A DNA stretch of 64,000 bases, taken from contig JHYJ01000007.1 of NCBI GenBank assembly GCA_000621425.1, positions 186,001 through 250,000 of the forward strand, written 5' to 3'. Position numbers and translations under genes: made by a program. Below, in pieces: positions 37,538 through 47,271 of this stretch. The DNA is from Lachnospiraceae bacterium AB2028. Its GTDB lineage: Bacteria; Bacillota; Clostridia; Lachnospirales; Lachnospiraceae. Numbering within the stretch: the first letter of the stretch is position 1; each line of letters begins with the position of its first letter. Below the pieces are notes generated by a model. The model worked only from the letters and a program-made list of their open reading frames with translations, ran no database searches and was not told the origin of the DNA.

Positions 37538-38971
37538 TCAGAAAATGTAATAAGCGAATCCCGCTGCGCTTCGGTCTCCCTTGCACACATATATCAAAAC
37601 TGCCACAGCTATGTATATAGTCCATCTGAATACAGGATTCAGGGAATGGATCATAGTCAGTATATCCTTTTCCCTATACTTGAATATATCAACAACCAGA
37701 AGAATCACAAAAGGGATCATGATCAAAAACAGATCATAAATATTATTATAAATAAAATTCGCACATCCGCTAATATCCGTCTTTATGAATATCTCCTTCA
37801 TCATAAGGAACGATGTTGATAGTTGTGTCGGTCTGAACATCATAAAGCTGAACATCACTATAATGAATGTACGCACTACCCTGAGGGCATCCATAAACTT
37901 AGACTTAAAAACCTTTGGTGCCTTATCATTTACCGAAGCATACACCGGCCGCATAAATTCCGAGAAGATGATAACTGCCCCGCAGAACCAGTCATAGCAT
38001 AGATAATTGGCATCAAAACCATGCCAAAGTCCTATAAGCGTCCAGTTCACAGTCAAGGCTATAGCCGTAGGAAGGGTCTTCATCAGGTATTTGTTTTTCT
38101 TCTTTTTAAAATAGAAACTTACCCCTGAACAGAGCTTAGTTCTTAACATGGGATAGAAAACATAAACCTTAAACCACAAGCCAAGTGACATATGCCACCT
38201 GCGCCAGAACTCCGCCATGGACTTTGATGCATAAGGAACATTGAAGTTTTCCCTTATCTCTATCCCCAGCATTTTTGACATACCCACAGCCATATCCATG
38301 TAACCGGAAAAATCAGCGTAAAGCTGTATCGTATAAAGAGCCATTACAAAAACGATGGTAAAACCGTAGTAACCGGAAGCATTATCAAAAACAGGATCCA
38401 CAACATAGCCTATACGGTCTGCCAAAACAAGTTTCTTTAAAAGTCCCAGCGCAAATCTTCCGGCGCCATTGCATACATTCGAATAATCAAAATCGTGACC
38501 TTCGTTAAGCCGTGACTTAAGTTCATTATAATCTTCAAAAGGTCCCTGAAGGATATGAGGGAAAAATGATACATACAGGAGTACACGCAGTGGATTCTTT
38601 TCCGCATCGGTGGAACCGCGATAAACTTCCGTCACATAACCTATACATTGCAGGGTGTAAAACGAAAGCCCCAAAGGCATCACAAGTGAACCGAAGGGTG
38701 TACGCATAAGTACAAGGACTACAATAAATATCAGTACAGACACAGCGAATATAAGCGATGCCTTATTCCTTGCTTTTTCTATAAAAAGCGCAGAACCCCA
38801 GCTTACCAGAACACTTAAAAGCATCATAATGAATCCGGGAATTCCTGTTTCAAAATAAAAAAACAGAGATGCTAAGAGTGTAACGATCCACTGCCATTTC
38901 TTCGGCACTATATAGTACAACAGGAAAACAGCAATAAAGAAATATGCAAATGTAAGAGTCGTAAATGTCAT
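37538..38971 (-). CDS. MBOAT-family O-acyltransferase (DltB/AlgI-like)
   Basis: The 477-aa protein has about ten membrane helices and the family motifs: LYADFSGYMDMAVG, ENFNVPYASKSMAEFWRRWH, and the catalytic His317 in LIGLWHGFDANYL. DltB/AlgI enzymes carry acyl groups across the membrane and attach them to extracellular polymers. It lies 10 bp upstream of the FkbH gene, so it is the natural acceptor of the carrier-bound acyl group. A polysaccharide is the likely target. Confidence 0.92.
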   Translation of the reverse strand: MTFTTLTFAYFFIAVFLLYYIVPKKWQWIVTLLASLFFYFETGIPGFIMMLLSVLVSWGSALFIEKARNKASLIFAVSVLIFIVVLVLMRTPFGSLVMPLGLSFYTLQCIGYVTEVYRGSTDAEKNPLRVLLYVSFFPHILQGPFEDYNELKSRLNEGHDFDYSNVCNGAGRFALGLLKKLVLADRIGYVVDPVFDNASGYYGFTIVFVMALYTIQLYADFSGYMDMAVGMSKMLGIEIRENFNVPYASKSMAEFWRRWHMSLGLWFKVYVFYPMLRTKLCSGVSFYFKKKKNKYLMKTLPTAIALTVNWTLIGLWHGFDANYLCYDWFCGAVIIFSEFMRPVYASVNDKAPKVFKSKFMDALRVVRTFIIVMFSFMMFRPTQLSTSFLMMKEIFIKTDISGCANFIYNNIYDLFLIMIPFVILLVVDIFKYREKDILTMIHSLNPVFRWTIYIAVAVLIYVCKGDRSAAGFAYYIF

Positions 38972-38972
38972 T

Positions 38973-40334
38973 TCACATTCCGGCCTTTCTTATCTGCAGA
39001 CCCACCGTCAATATCAGGTTTGCGATGATACCCATCACAATAACCGCATATACCAAATATTTCTGCCATTTCTTATCCAGCTTTTTATAAAGCAGATAAC
39101 TGTCAGCCAGAAAAGCAAAATACATAAATATAAGAACACGGTGCCAGGATGCAAACATTGTAGGAGAAAGCATAAGCGCCATCCTTACTGCAAAACCAAC
39201 ACCCACGCACCATATGCTTATAAGTTTTTCATTAAAATCAGCACCCACATTCCAGAGAACGATAACAGCAGCAGCTATATATACCACAAGGCCTGTCACT
39301 TCAGACAGTTGTATAAATGCAGTCTTTGCATCCGTCATATATACGGATGGAAATGAAAAATCATAATTTCTTTTATGCCCGATAATGAAATCAAACACAA
39401 AATATACAGATGTGAAGATAACATCTATGAGCAGCGGAACAAACGATACTATCCGCAGCCAAAGCTTATTTTCTTTTTTGACTCCCGCGAATAAAAGCAA
39501 CAGTGAAAAGAGAAAGAAAATAACATCAGGTATGGCAACGAAATGCTCGAATACGAACACGCTGCAGAGTCTCGCTTTCTCAATAATGGAGAGATCAAAG
39601 AATTCCGGCATCCAGTTTGCCGCCTCCATCGCAGTACGCTCTTCATTGCCCGGTGCGGACAGTGCAAATATGAGTCCAAAGATTCCGATGCAAAGGGCAG
39701 TTATCTCAAACCATTTACTTTTTTTCTCCTTTATCATAAACCACAGAACAAGGGCAAAGGACATGATGATAACTGTAGCAGACTGTTCGCAATTGGCTGC
39801 AAACACAAGGGCTATAAGTCCGCACCTGACAGCACCTCCGCTCACTTTTTCATCACGATATCGTCTCATGCTGCGGCTCAAAGCATAAAGAAAGGCCGCA
39901 AGTGGCCAGATGTAATTAAGGGATGTGCATATCCAGCCTGCGGATCCCATATGCATATATGGATAGCAGGCAAAGAGCCCGAATACCAGATAGTTCTTCT
40001 TATCATACTTATCATTTACAAGGATAACTGAAGCACTGTGTGCGATAAGAATGCAGATAAGGGTATCCAGTATCTGCCACACAATAAAAGGCATCCTGAT
40101 CAGAGTGAAAAGTATCGCCTCCGACAGCACCCTTGAAGAATCAGTCTTATATCTGAACAGCAACAGCTCAGTCAGTGAAGGCCACTCCTGCCGTACCAGT
40201 ACAAAATATGAATCATCATTGGTAAAGCCCACAAATGTTAAATGCATAGCAAAGAAAAAAACAGCCGTAATGATCATCATACGGAGATAATGATTTTTAT
40301 TTTGCATATTATCCGCTGCTTTAATCTCTGTCAT
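38973..40334 (-). CDS. Multi-pass membrane protein, GT-C-like (DUF6056-like)
   Basis: The 453-aa protein has about ten to twelve hydrophobic segments. The first external loop holds GFTNDDSYFVLV, with D40-D41 where GT-C enzymes keep their catalytic acids, and MGSAGWICTSLNYIWPLAAF lies further on. I associate this pattern with DUF6056 proteins found in surface glycan loci. It could add a sugar from a polyprenyl-phosphate donor outside the membrane. It lies 1 bp from the MBOAT gene. Confidence 0.65.
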   Translation of the reverse strand: MTEIKAADNMQNKNHYLRMMIITAVFFFAMHLTFVGFTNDDSYFVLVRQEWPSLTELLLFRYKTDSSRVLSEAILFTLIRMPFIVWQILDTLICILIAHSASVILVNDKYDKKNYLVFGLFACYPYMHMGSAGWICTSLNYIWPLAAFLYALSRSMRRYRDEKVSGGAVRCGLIALVFAANCEQSATVIIMSFALVLWFMIKEKKSKWFEITALCIGIFGLIFALSAPGNEERTAMEAANWMPEFFDLSIIEKARLCSVFVFEHFVAIPDVIFFLFSLLLLFAGVKKENKLWLRIVSFVPLLIDVIFTSVYFVFDFIIGHKRNYDFSFPSVYMTDAKTAFIQLSEVTGLVVYIAAAVIVLWNVGADFNEKLISIWCVGVGFAVRMALMLSPTMFASWHRVLIFMYFAFLADSYLLYKKLDKKWQKYLVYAVIVMGIIANLILTVGLQIRKAGM

Positions 40335-40340
40335 TTATAT

Positions 40341-41348
40341 CTACACCAGCTTTTCCTTTGTCTTCATCTGCGCCTTAACCTTGTTCATCAGATGCATAGG
40401 TTTCTTCACCACATCAAGGGCACGCTGTACTTTCTTTGCATCCTTCAGTTTCTTCTGGTAATCCCTGCCAATATAAACCATATTTCTGCGCTTTGCATCT
40501 TTTATATCCTGATCAAATATGTTACGCAGGAATGCATCCGCAAAATCATCACTTAAGATCTTCTTGGCGCCGGTATCATCTGTAAGGATCGGAGCCTTCA
40601 CCATCTTAAGAAAAAGCTCATCATCTGCATCTATCCGCTTTACTTCCTCTATTGCCGCTTCTACACTGCCAAAGGATGAAGCATCTATAAAGGACTCCGG
40701 ATTGAATTCTTCCTTTATCCGGGGATTACCCCAGTAGATCGGAATGGTATCTCCGGCAAATGCCTCGAGAATTTTTTCCGTGGTATATCCGCTCATGCCG
40801 GAATTTTCAAAAGCAAGAGTAAACCTGTAATCCTTCTCGAAAGCTATCTTATCATCAACGGGTCCGCCAACATTATTTCTATACCTACCGCCGGAATCAA
40901 CCTGCTTGTACTCAGAAAGTTTCAAGTACATCTCATCACGCTCACCCATAGCATAAGGATTTGAGACAACACGATTACAGAATTTCTTTTTGGCAAGATA
41001 ATACTCGTCGCTATAGGTATGTTTCTTAAGCGCCGGCTCTATTACCTTGTCCTTGGAATAGAGAGCATACAGCGGAAGTCTTAAATAACGGTCCTCAAAA
41101 TCAATATAATGAAATCCCATAGCATAATCATAAAGATTGAAATCCGGAATGATATTTTCTCCGGTAAAATAAATCTTTACACAATCCTGATAATTAAAAT
41201 GCTTATCAGAAAAACAGCTGCAGAATACATAATCAGGAGTATCACTCAGCTCTACATCATAATACCTGCAAAGGGTGTTATAAAACAGATTATCGGTTTT
41301 ATCAAGGTCAGACCAGAAGTCTATGAAATCAATCTTTATCTTTTTCAT
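40341..41348 (-). CDS. GT10 alpha-1,3-fucosyltransferase-like protein
   Basis: The 335-aa protein has the GT10 C-terminal signature FTLAFENSGMSGYTTEKILE, then IPIYWGNPRIKEEFNPESFI, and an N-terminal acceptor half with YVFCSCFSDKHFNYQD. GT10 enzymes move L-fucose (rarely other 6-deoxy sugars) from GDP-fucose to GlcNAc- or glucose-type acceptors. gmd at 17724 could provide the first step to GDP-fucose. AAGGAAAG precedes the ATG. It overlaps the end of the Wzy-like gene by 20 bp. Confidence 0.85.
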   Translation of the reverse strand: MKKIKIDFIDFWSDLDKTDNLFYNTLCRYYDVELSDTPDYVFCSCFSDKHFNYQDCVKIYFTGENIIPDFNLYDYAMGFHYIDFEDRYLRLPLYALYSKDKVIEPALKKHTYSDEYYLAKKKFCNRVVSNPYAMGERDEMYLKLSEYKQVDSGGRYRNNVGGPVDDKIAFEKDYRFTLAFENSGMSGYTTEKILEAFAGDTIPIYWGNPRIKEEFNPESFIDASSFGSVEAAIEEVKRIDADDELFLKMVKAPILTDDTGAKKILSDDFADAFLRNIFDQDIKDAKRRNMVYIGRDYQKKLKDAKKVQRALDVVKKPMHLMNKVKAQMKTKEKLV

Positions 41349-42492
41349 CTTTTCTTTCCTTATATCTCTCGTCCACTTTTTCTTCTATAAGATTCTCATA
41401 ACCTATAAGCATCAACCATAAAGGATTCTTATTAAAGTATGCCAAGTAGCTCTCGCCCATGGAATATGCTGCACTTCCCGCAAATACTGCCTGTGCAGAT
41501 TTATCCCTGTATTTATTCGCCTTTATGCAAAGGATCATGAACAATGCCGAATACAAAACAAAAAACACAAATCCCTGCTGTATATTGGTATTTGCAAAAC
41601 CCATTTCAGTCAATGGCTCAACTATCTTTATTCCAAACAAATTAAACCTATTCTGCTGCAAAACCTCCGCAGCACCCCATAATCTGCCGGTAGTCACTTT
41701 ATTCAGTAAATCCCAGAGATTTTTCTGCTCGCCAAAATTCGGTTGCGGTATTGGCAGCAGCATAAATATAAGGACCATGATCATCTGTACTGCAGCCGTG
41801 GCTACACTGATAATAAATAAGACCATTCCGGAAATCTTATCAGGAAAAAATCTTTTTATCGCACACATGAATAACGTCAGCAGCAAAGCAGCTATACCCA
41901 TTTTAGAAACAGACATAACAATGAGTGTTCCACAGAATATGGTCAGCAACCAAAAGCATAACGTCTTCCATTTAAAATCCCGATCCAGCAAAAAACAACC
42001 AAGTATAAAAACACGATATGTAAAAAATGAAAGACTGTTGGGATGATAGAATCCCAGACACAGTCTGGTCTCTTCATCACTCCTGAAGTTATCCGTCATT
42101 GTCACGGTATTATGAAGTCCCAGCAGCGAAAGTACAGCAGTATAAACCACTATAAGCAATGTACCATAAAAGAAAAATCTTACCACATGCTCCCTTTTCT
42201 GCCGTCTTCCCGCAAGTATAGCCAGGGCTATTCTTAGAATAAGTGCCGAATTCTGAAAATGGTAACAAGCAAGTCCATAAGCTCCACATATACAATAAAG
42301 TTTCCAGTTCTTTTTAAATTCCGGAACACACAATATGGACAAGGCAAGACAGACCATTCCCACGACTATATATACTTTCTCATGATACCATCCAAAAGCA
42401 TAGCCTGACGGGGTAACGATCAGCTCGCATACCATTCCTATCCAGAAAAGGACAGCCGATATTTTCTTTCTTATTTCAAGGCTATTACTCAT
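41329..42492 (-). CDS. wzy: Wzy-like polysaccharide polymerase
   Basis: The 387-aa protein has about ten membrane helices, with a large loop after the middle and the conserved-looking RLCLGFYHPNSLSFFTYRVF. Poorly conserved multi-pass proteins with a FxHxNxLg-type motif among glycosyltransferases are typical Wzy or O-antigen ligase proteins. It would join lipid-linked repeat units outside the membrane. No Wzx flippase is seen in the window. The ribosome binding site is weak. Confidence 0.75.
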   Translation of the reverse strand: MSNSLEIRKKISAVLFWIGMVCELIVTPSGYAFGWYHEKVYIVVGMVCLALSILCVPEFKKNWKLYCICGAYGLACYHFQNSALILRIALAILAGRRQKREHVVRFFFYGTLLIVVYTAVLSLLGLHNTVTMTDNFRSDEETRLCLGFYHPNSLSFFTYRVFILGCFLLDRDFKWKTLCFWLLTIFCGTLIVMSVSKMGIAALLLTLFMCAIKRFFPDKISGMVLFIISVATAAVQMIMVLIFMLLPIPQPNFGEQKNLWDLLNKVTTGRLWGAAEVLQQNRFNLFGIKIVEPLTEMGFANTNIQQGFVFFVLYSALFMILCIKANKYRDKSAQAVFAGSAAYSMGESYLAYFNKNPLWLMLIGYENLIEEKVDERYKERKDEKDKD

Positions 42493-42496
42493 CCGT

Positions 42497-43642
42497 CTAT
42501 TTCATCACTTCTTCATAAACAGCCATTACGCCGCCGGCATTTTTCTCGGCAGTAAAGCATTCTTTTACCCGATTCCTGCCCTTTTCGCCCATGCTCTTCC
42601 CAAGTTCATGGTCATCTATGAATCTTTGCATAAGTGCTGCCAATCCATTTACATCATCAAACAAAAAACCGGTGACACCATCAAGGATTATTTCCGGTGT
42701 CGCGCCGGACCTTCTTCCCAACACAGGCAAGCCACCCAGCATATATTCTGCTGTCACCAGACCAAAACCTTCATACTCAGAAGCAATAACCCCCACATTG
42801 CTCTTCTTTATCAGCTCAGAAACTTTATCCGTAAAGCCAGTCATTGTCACATAGTTTTCCAGCTTATTTTTCTTTATATAATTTTCTAATGTCCTGCAAT
42901 ACCTTTCATCACCGTTTCCTGCCAGTGTTATATGAAATGTAGAACAACCACCATTTAACAGTACAACAGCTGCCTTCAACAGATCCAGCTGATGCTTGGC
43001 CGGAAATATATAGCCGGTATAAAGGAACTCGGTTACTCCATCCTGCAAAGCACTTATTTCACCTGCATCATCTGCAGCCGTTATTTCTATCCCATCGTAC
43101 ACAACCGTCGCATTCGCCCCGGGATACTTCTTTTCCACAGACTTACTAATAGCATCGGATATCGCAATTACCCTGTCTGCTTCTTCGTAATATTCCTTCA
43201 CCACGCTTTCAGGATAGAAATACCTCATCCCGTAGTGTTCCCTGGCAAATTCCCTTACATGCCATATATGCTTACAATTAAAACACCTTGCAAGCATTGC
43301 TCCGGTCCCTATCACACTGGAATTCGAATGTATAATATCAGGAGCATTATCCTTAAAATGTTCATACAGGATCTCTAACTCCTTTGATATAGCTTTTTTT
43401 CTCTTGTTCTTTTTTATTTCAAAGCTTATAGCTTCAGCATATACTGCCTGCCACTGTGTTATGGGACACACAAAATAGGATATTCCTTCTTTATCAAGAA
43501 TATCCGTAAAACTACCTTCAGCAGGTATCACAACGGTGGGCTCATATCTTCCGCTTGCATGCATCTTTAGCACCAGCTTAAGAAGTGCTTTATTTGCCCC
43601 ATACATATTGTCATAATGGGTAAGCAGAAGGACCCTTACCAT
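42497..43642 (-). CDS. GT4 family glycosyltransferase
   Basis: The 381-aa GT-B protein has FLYTGYIFPAKHQLDLLKAAV, KSNVGVIASEYEGFGLVTAEY and an N-terminal MVRVLLLTHYDNMYGANKAL. The ATG overlaps the stop of the ABC exporter as TGATG. The E(x7)E pair is present. The donor is unknown. Confidence 0.88.
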   Translation of the reverse strand: MVRVLLLTHYDNMYGANKALLKLVLKMHASGRYEPTVVIPAEGSFTDILDKEGISYFVCPITQWQAVYAEAISFEIKKNKRKKAISKELEILYEHFKDNAPDIIHSNSSVIGTGAMLARCFNCKHIWHVREFAREHYGMRYFYPESVVKEYYEEADRVIAISDAISKSVEKKYPGANATVVYDGIEITAADDAGEISALQDGVTEFLYTGYIFPAKHQLDLLKAAVVLLNGGCSTFHITLAGNGDERYCRTLENYIKKNKLENYVTMTGFTDKVSELIKKSNVGVIASEYEGFGLVTAEYMLGGLPVLGRRSGATPEIILDGVTGFLFDDVNGLAALMQRFIDDHELGKSMGEKGRNRVKECFTAEKNAGGVMAVYEEVMK

Positions 43643-45456
43643 CAGTTACTGTCCTCCGCAACTGCATTCTCTATTTCTTCATAGGCAGAACGGATCACTT
43701 CTTCTTTGTCTCGCTTAACAGCCCTGCCATCCTTGATCTCGAATATCTCATCACAGTTCCTTATGGTAGTCAGCCTGTGAGCTACGATTATCATAGTCTT
43801 AACCCCATGCAGGGAATCAATCGCTTCCATAACGGCAGTTTCAGTCTCAGTATCCAAAGCACTGGTTGCTTCATCTAACACGAGAATGGAAGGATTCTGG
43901 TAAAGAGCCCTGGCTATTGCTATCCTCTGACGCTGTCCTCCGGAAAGCCTTACGCCTCTCTCACCCACCATTGTATCAAGCCCGTCATGCAAGTGCTTTA
44001 CGAAATCTGCCAACTGCGCCTCTTCCAACGCACGCCACACTTCCGCCTCATCAATCTGATCCGCATAAATACCGAAGGCCACGTTATTCCTTATGGTGTC
44101 ATCAGTAAGATACACTGTCTGGGGAACATAGCCGATTATCTTTGCCCACTGGGGAAGGTTTTCATATATGTCAGTACCGTCAGACTTAACATGTCCTTCC
44201 TGGGGCTTTAACAGACCAAGTATCACATCCGCAAGGGTTGTCTTTCCTGCACCGGAAGGACCAATAAAAGCAACAGAACTGCCCTTCTTTATGGTCATGG
44301 ACAGATGCTCAAGGACATTTTCATCTCCGGCAGGATATTTCATATTTATATTATCCACTACAAGCTCTTTTTCGAACTCTAAAGGAACATAGTTTGATTC
44401 ATCAATATGCTTGACCCTATACATCTCTGTTTCCTCGAGGAGCTTTAACATATCATAAGTGGAATCGAGCCTGGGCTTATTATAAAGAACAGAGTTCATA
44501 GCATTCGTAAGACGACCCACGGCAGGGAAAAGCCTAAAAGCAGCAACAGCAACTATGGCCACCTTAGTCAACATCTCCGAAACATCCTCAGAACTGTTGA
44601 TCCTGAGCACAACTATACCGATGAGTCCGCCCACACAGGCTATCTCATATATATATGACGGAATACTGTTTAAGAATCCGTTTCGTCTCATGGTCCTTGC
44701 ACTTATGGTACAGGCTTCCTCAAAACTCTGCGAAAAATATTCCTGCCTGTTCATTACCATTATCTCTTTTATACCGTTGAAGGCCTGGTTAAGATACTGA
44801 TACATCTTTGTATCATATTCAGCACCGATCCTTCCGAATTTCTTTATCAGACCCTTTAATCCGAAAAATATCATCAGCATACAGGATCCAAGTATAGCTG
44901 CAAGAGAAAATGCCAACACCGGATCGAGAGTCACCAGATAGATAGTAATTGCCAATACAGTAAATGATTCTGCAAATATACGGAAAAGATGAAGGAACAA
45001 AGCGAAAACGCCGTCCACGTCCTGACGGATGCTCCTTATCAACAGGGATGAATTGACACCCAGATGAAACAGATAGGAGCTATTAAGATAAGCCTTTTCC
45101 ATCTTTATGGAGAGATCCTTTTGCACAGTGGTGGAATACCAGGACTGCACGTATGATGAAAACATGAGATACAGATTCTTTATTATGAAAACAATGATTA
45201 TCAGCACACCAAAAACGGTAACTGTCTTGGTCTGACTATCAAAAAAGACATAGCGGGCTACGATCTGATAATACCACTCGTTTACCAGGTCATCAGGCAT
45301 CATTACAGACTGGATAAAAGGAAGGACTGCGGATACGCTTATCAGTTCGCAGAAAGAACCTACCAAGGCTACCAGCATTACAAAAATATACTGGAGTTTC
45401 TGCTTTGATGTCATTACATAATGTATTTTTTTCAGTATGTCTGAGATGCTTCTCAT
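43642..45456 (-). CDS. MsbA/PglK-type ABC exporter (flippase candidate) 2
   Basis: The 604-aa half-transporter has six N-terminal membrane segments and an ATPase with AFIGPSGAGKTT, RLSGGQRQRIAIARALYQ and ILVLDEATSALD. It is the second of three paralogues in the window, each next to a GT4 gene. A GAGGAAG site lies five bases before the ATG. Placed between the Wzy-like polymerase and GtrB-like genes, it may move lipid-linked repeat units across the membrane. Confidence 0.9.
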   Translation of the reverse strand: MRSISDILKKIHYVMTSKQKLQYIFVMLVALVGSFCELISVSAVLPFIQSVMMPDDLVNEWYYQIVARYVFFDSQTKTVTVFGVLIIIVFIIKNLYLMFSSYVQSWYSTTVQKDLSIKMEKAYLNSSYLFHLGVNSSLLIRSIRQDVDGVFALFLHLFRIFAESFTVLAITIYLVTLDPVLAFSLAAILGSCMLMIFFGLKGLIKKFGRIGAEYDTKMYQYLNQAFNGIKEIMVMNRQEYFSQSFEEACTISARTMRRNGFLNSIPSYIYEIACVGGLIGIVVLRINSSEDVSEMLTKVAIVAVAAFRLFPAVGRLTNAMNSVLYNKPRLDSTYDMLKLLEETEMYRVKHIDESNYVPLEFEKELVVDNINMKYPAGDENVLEHLSMTIKKGSSVAFIGPSGAGKTTLADVILGLLKPQEGHVKSDGTDIYENLPQWAKIIGYVPQTVYLTDDTIRNNVAFGIYADQIDEAEVWRALEEAQLADFVKHLHDGLDTMVGERGVRLSGGQRQRIAIARALYQNPSILVLDEATSALDTETETAVMEAIDSLHGVKTMIIVAHRLTTIRNCDEIFEIKDGRAVKRDKEEVIRSAYEEIENAVAEDSN

Positions 45457-45504
45457 AAATGCTTCCTCAAAATATTTATTTCATATCTGCGTTCTGCATA
45501 ATCT

Positions 45505-46452
45505 CTACTCTTCTCTATCAAGCAGATCTTTTTTCCGATCGTGTATATGATTTAATTCTATCTCAAAATTCCGGCGGTTCTTAGTTACCATGTCGGACAG
45601 GATCAGGCCGGAGAAAAAGGACTGGATCGCTGCCAGGGCGATAAAGCCGCTGACTATCAGGGTGGGCATGTTTTCAACCAGATGGGTATTAAGGAATTTT
45701 GCAAATACCCAGAGGAACATTACCGCTGCGACGATCAGCATCAGGACTGCAAGGGTGGTGAAGAATTTCATGGGCTTGTAGTTCTTGTAAAGGCTGACTA
45801 TGGTTCCCAGGACTTTTGCGCCGTCGGAGTAGGTGTTCAGCTTGCTTTCGCTGCCTTCAGGCCTGTCTCGGTAATCTACAACCACATTTTCTATGACCAT
45901 TTCGTTGAATACGGCATGTATGGTCATCTCTGTCTCTATCTCGAATCCTCTGGACAGGACAGGGTAGCTTTTGACGAATTCATAGGACATGGCCCGGAAG
46001 CCTGTCATGATATCCTTTACATCACAGTGGAAGAAACTGTTGATGGTAGACCTGACCATGGAATTACCGAAATTATGGAAAGGACGCTTGTTCTCCTTGA
46101 AATATGTTGAAGACAAACGGTCACCGACTACCATATCCACATTGTGTTCCAGCACCTTATCAGCCATCTCCCTGGCTGATTCCATGGAATAAGTATCGTC
46201 ACCGTCCACACAGATATAGCACATGGCGTCAATCTCACGGAACATCCTTCTTAATACGAAACCTTTCCCCTGCCTTGGTTCCTTCCTGACTATAGCCCCG
46301 GCCTTCAATGCGATTTCTGCCGTTTTATCGGTGGAATTATTGTCATATACGTAGACCACCGCCTCCGGAAGTACCCGTTTAGCATCTGTCACAACTTTTT
46401 CAATTGTCGTTTCCTCGTTATAGCAAGGAATCAGCACCGCTATGCGATCCAT
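45505..46452 (-). CDS. GtrB-like polyprenyl-phosphate glycosyltransferase
   Basis: I use the ATG at 46452, with CGGAG six bases upstream, giving MDRIAVLIPCYNEETTIEKV and 315 aa. It has VYVYDNNSTDKTAE, MCYICVDGDDTY and ultimately two membrane helices near residues 230-290, the GtrB/DPM-with-tail layout. It would make an undecaprenyl-phosphate sugar for an outside GT-C enzyme. The C-terminal tail after the helices is short and charged. Confidence 0.87.
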   Translation of the reverse strand: MDRIAVLIPCYNEETTIEKVVTDAKRVLPEAVVYVYDNNSTDKTAEIALKAGAIVRKEPRQGKGFVLRRMFREIDAMCYICVDGDDTYSMESAREMADKVLEHNVDMVVGDRLSSTYFKENKRPFHNFGNSMVRSTINSFFHCDVKDIMTGFRAMSYEFVKSYPVLSRGFEIETEMTIHAVFNEMVIENVVVDYRDRPEGSESKLNTYSDGAKVLGTIVSLYKNYKPMKFFTTLAVLMLIVAAVMFLWVFAKFLNTHLVENMPTLIVSGFIALAAIQSFFSGLILSDMVTKNRRNFEIELNHIHDRKKDLLDREE

Positions 46453-46470
46453 ATCCATCTCCGTTACTTA

Positions 46471-47271
46471 TCAGCTATCTTTACCTGTCACAGTGTTCAA
46501 ATACTTAACCGTACTTTTGGGCAGACCATGGGGATCCTTTTTCAGCACTTCCCGCATGTGTTCTATATCCGTTATAACAGCAGGATGTACGTTTCCTGTA
46601 GAAACGCCCCCTATGGAATGTTCCACTGTGACAGTGTTCATAAAATCAATCCGCACACCATTTCGCAACAGATCCACAGCATAGGGATAATCCTCTACCA
46701 GCCTGTATGAAGTGTCATACTTTCCATACTTTTCAAACAGCTCCCTGTTTTCGAAAGTACAGCACCCGCTGATAAGGTTTCTTTTCCTAACCATATACCC
46801 TGCCAGTGCCCTGGGACACAAGCGGAGCGCAACACCTAATATTGACGAAGGCCTTTTTTTGACCTTGTCAGGATAGACATCAAGACGCCTGCCGGTCATG
46901 ATCAGCGACTTCTTTTTTTCCATCGACGACACAATGGCTGACACTGTACCGGTTGTATGAAAGCGTTCCCCGGGACAACAGCTTACGAAATACTTGCCAT
47001 CCGACCTGTCTATCACGGAATTAATATGTGCCACAGTCCCTACATTTTCTTTGTTAAAGAAAACCTTTGTGGCATATCCGCGATTCCTGACCTTTTCAGC
47101 CATTGCCTCCACCTTGTCAGGATCAGTTACTTTTGAACCGTCATCACTGAATATAACCTCAGCATTCGGATAATCCTGGGATATAACGGAGTCAACCGTT
47201 TTATCCAATTCAGACGCATTATTATACATCAGTATCCATATGCTGACCAAAGGGGCATTCTGCTTATCCAT
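46471..47271 (-). CDS. GT2 family glycosyltransferase
   Basis: The 266-aa protein has LVSIWILMYNNASELDKTVDS and EVIFSDDGSKVTDP, standard GT2 starts, though the later GKYFVSCCPGERFHTTGT lacks the usual DxD and reads CPGE instead. Metal binding may therefore differ. Its ATG overlaps the previous stop as TAATG. It lies between two GtrB-like genes. Confidence 0.8.
   Translation of the reverse strand: MDKQNAPLVSIWILMYNNASELDKTVDSVISQDYPNAEVIFSDDGSKVTDPDKVEAMAEKVRNRGYATKVFFNKENVGTVAHINSVIDRSDGKYFVSCCPGERFHTTGTVSAIVSSMEKKKSLIMTGRRLDVYPDKVKKRPSSILGVALRLCPRALAGYMVRKRNLISGCCTFENRELFEKYGKYDTSYRLVEDYPYAVDLLRNGVRIDFMNTVTVEHSIGGVSTGNVHPAVITDIEHMREVLKKDPHGLPKSTVKYLNTVTGKDS

Noticed and set aside
45505-46452. 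Apparently different codon use (more GC) at the 3' end of the GtrB-like gene, as a sign of transfer
   Set aside because: The shift is small and limited to the membrane-helix part; I cannot support a transfer claim by eye.
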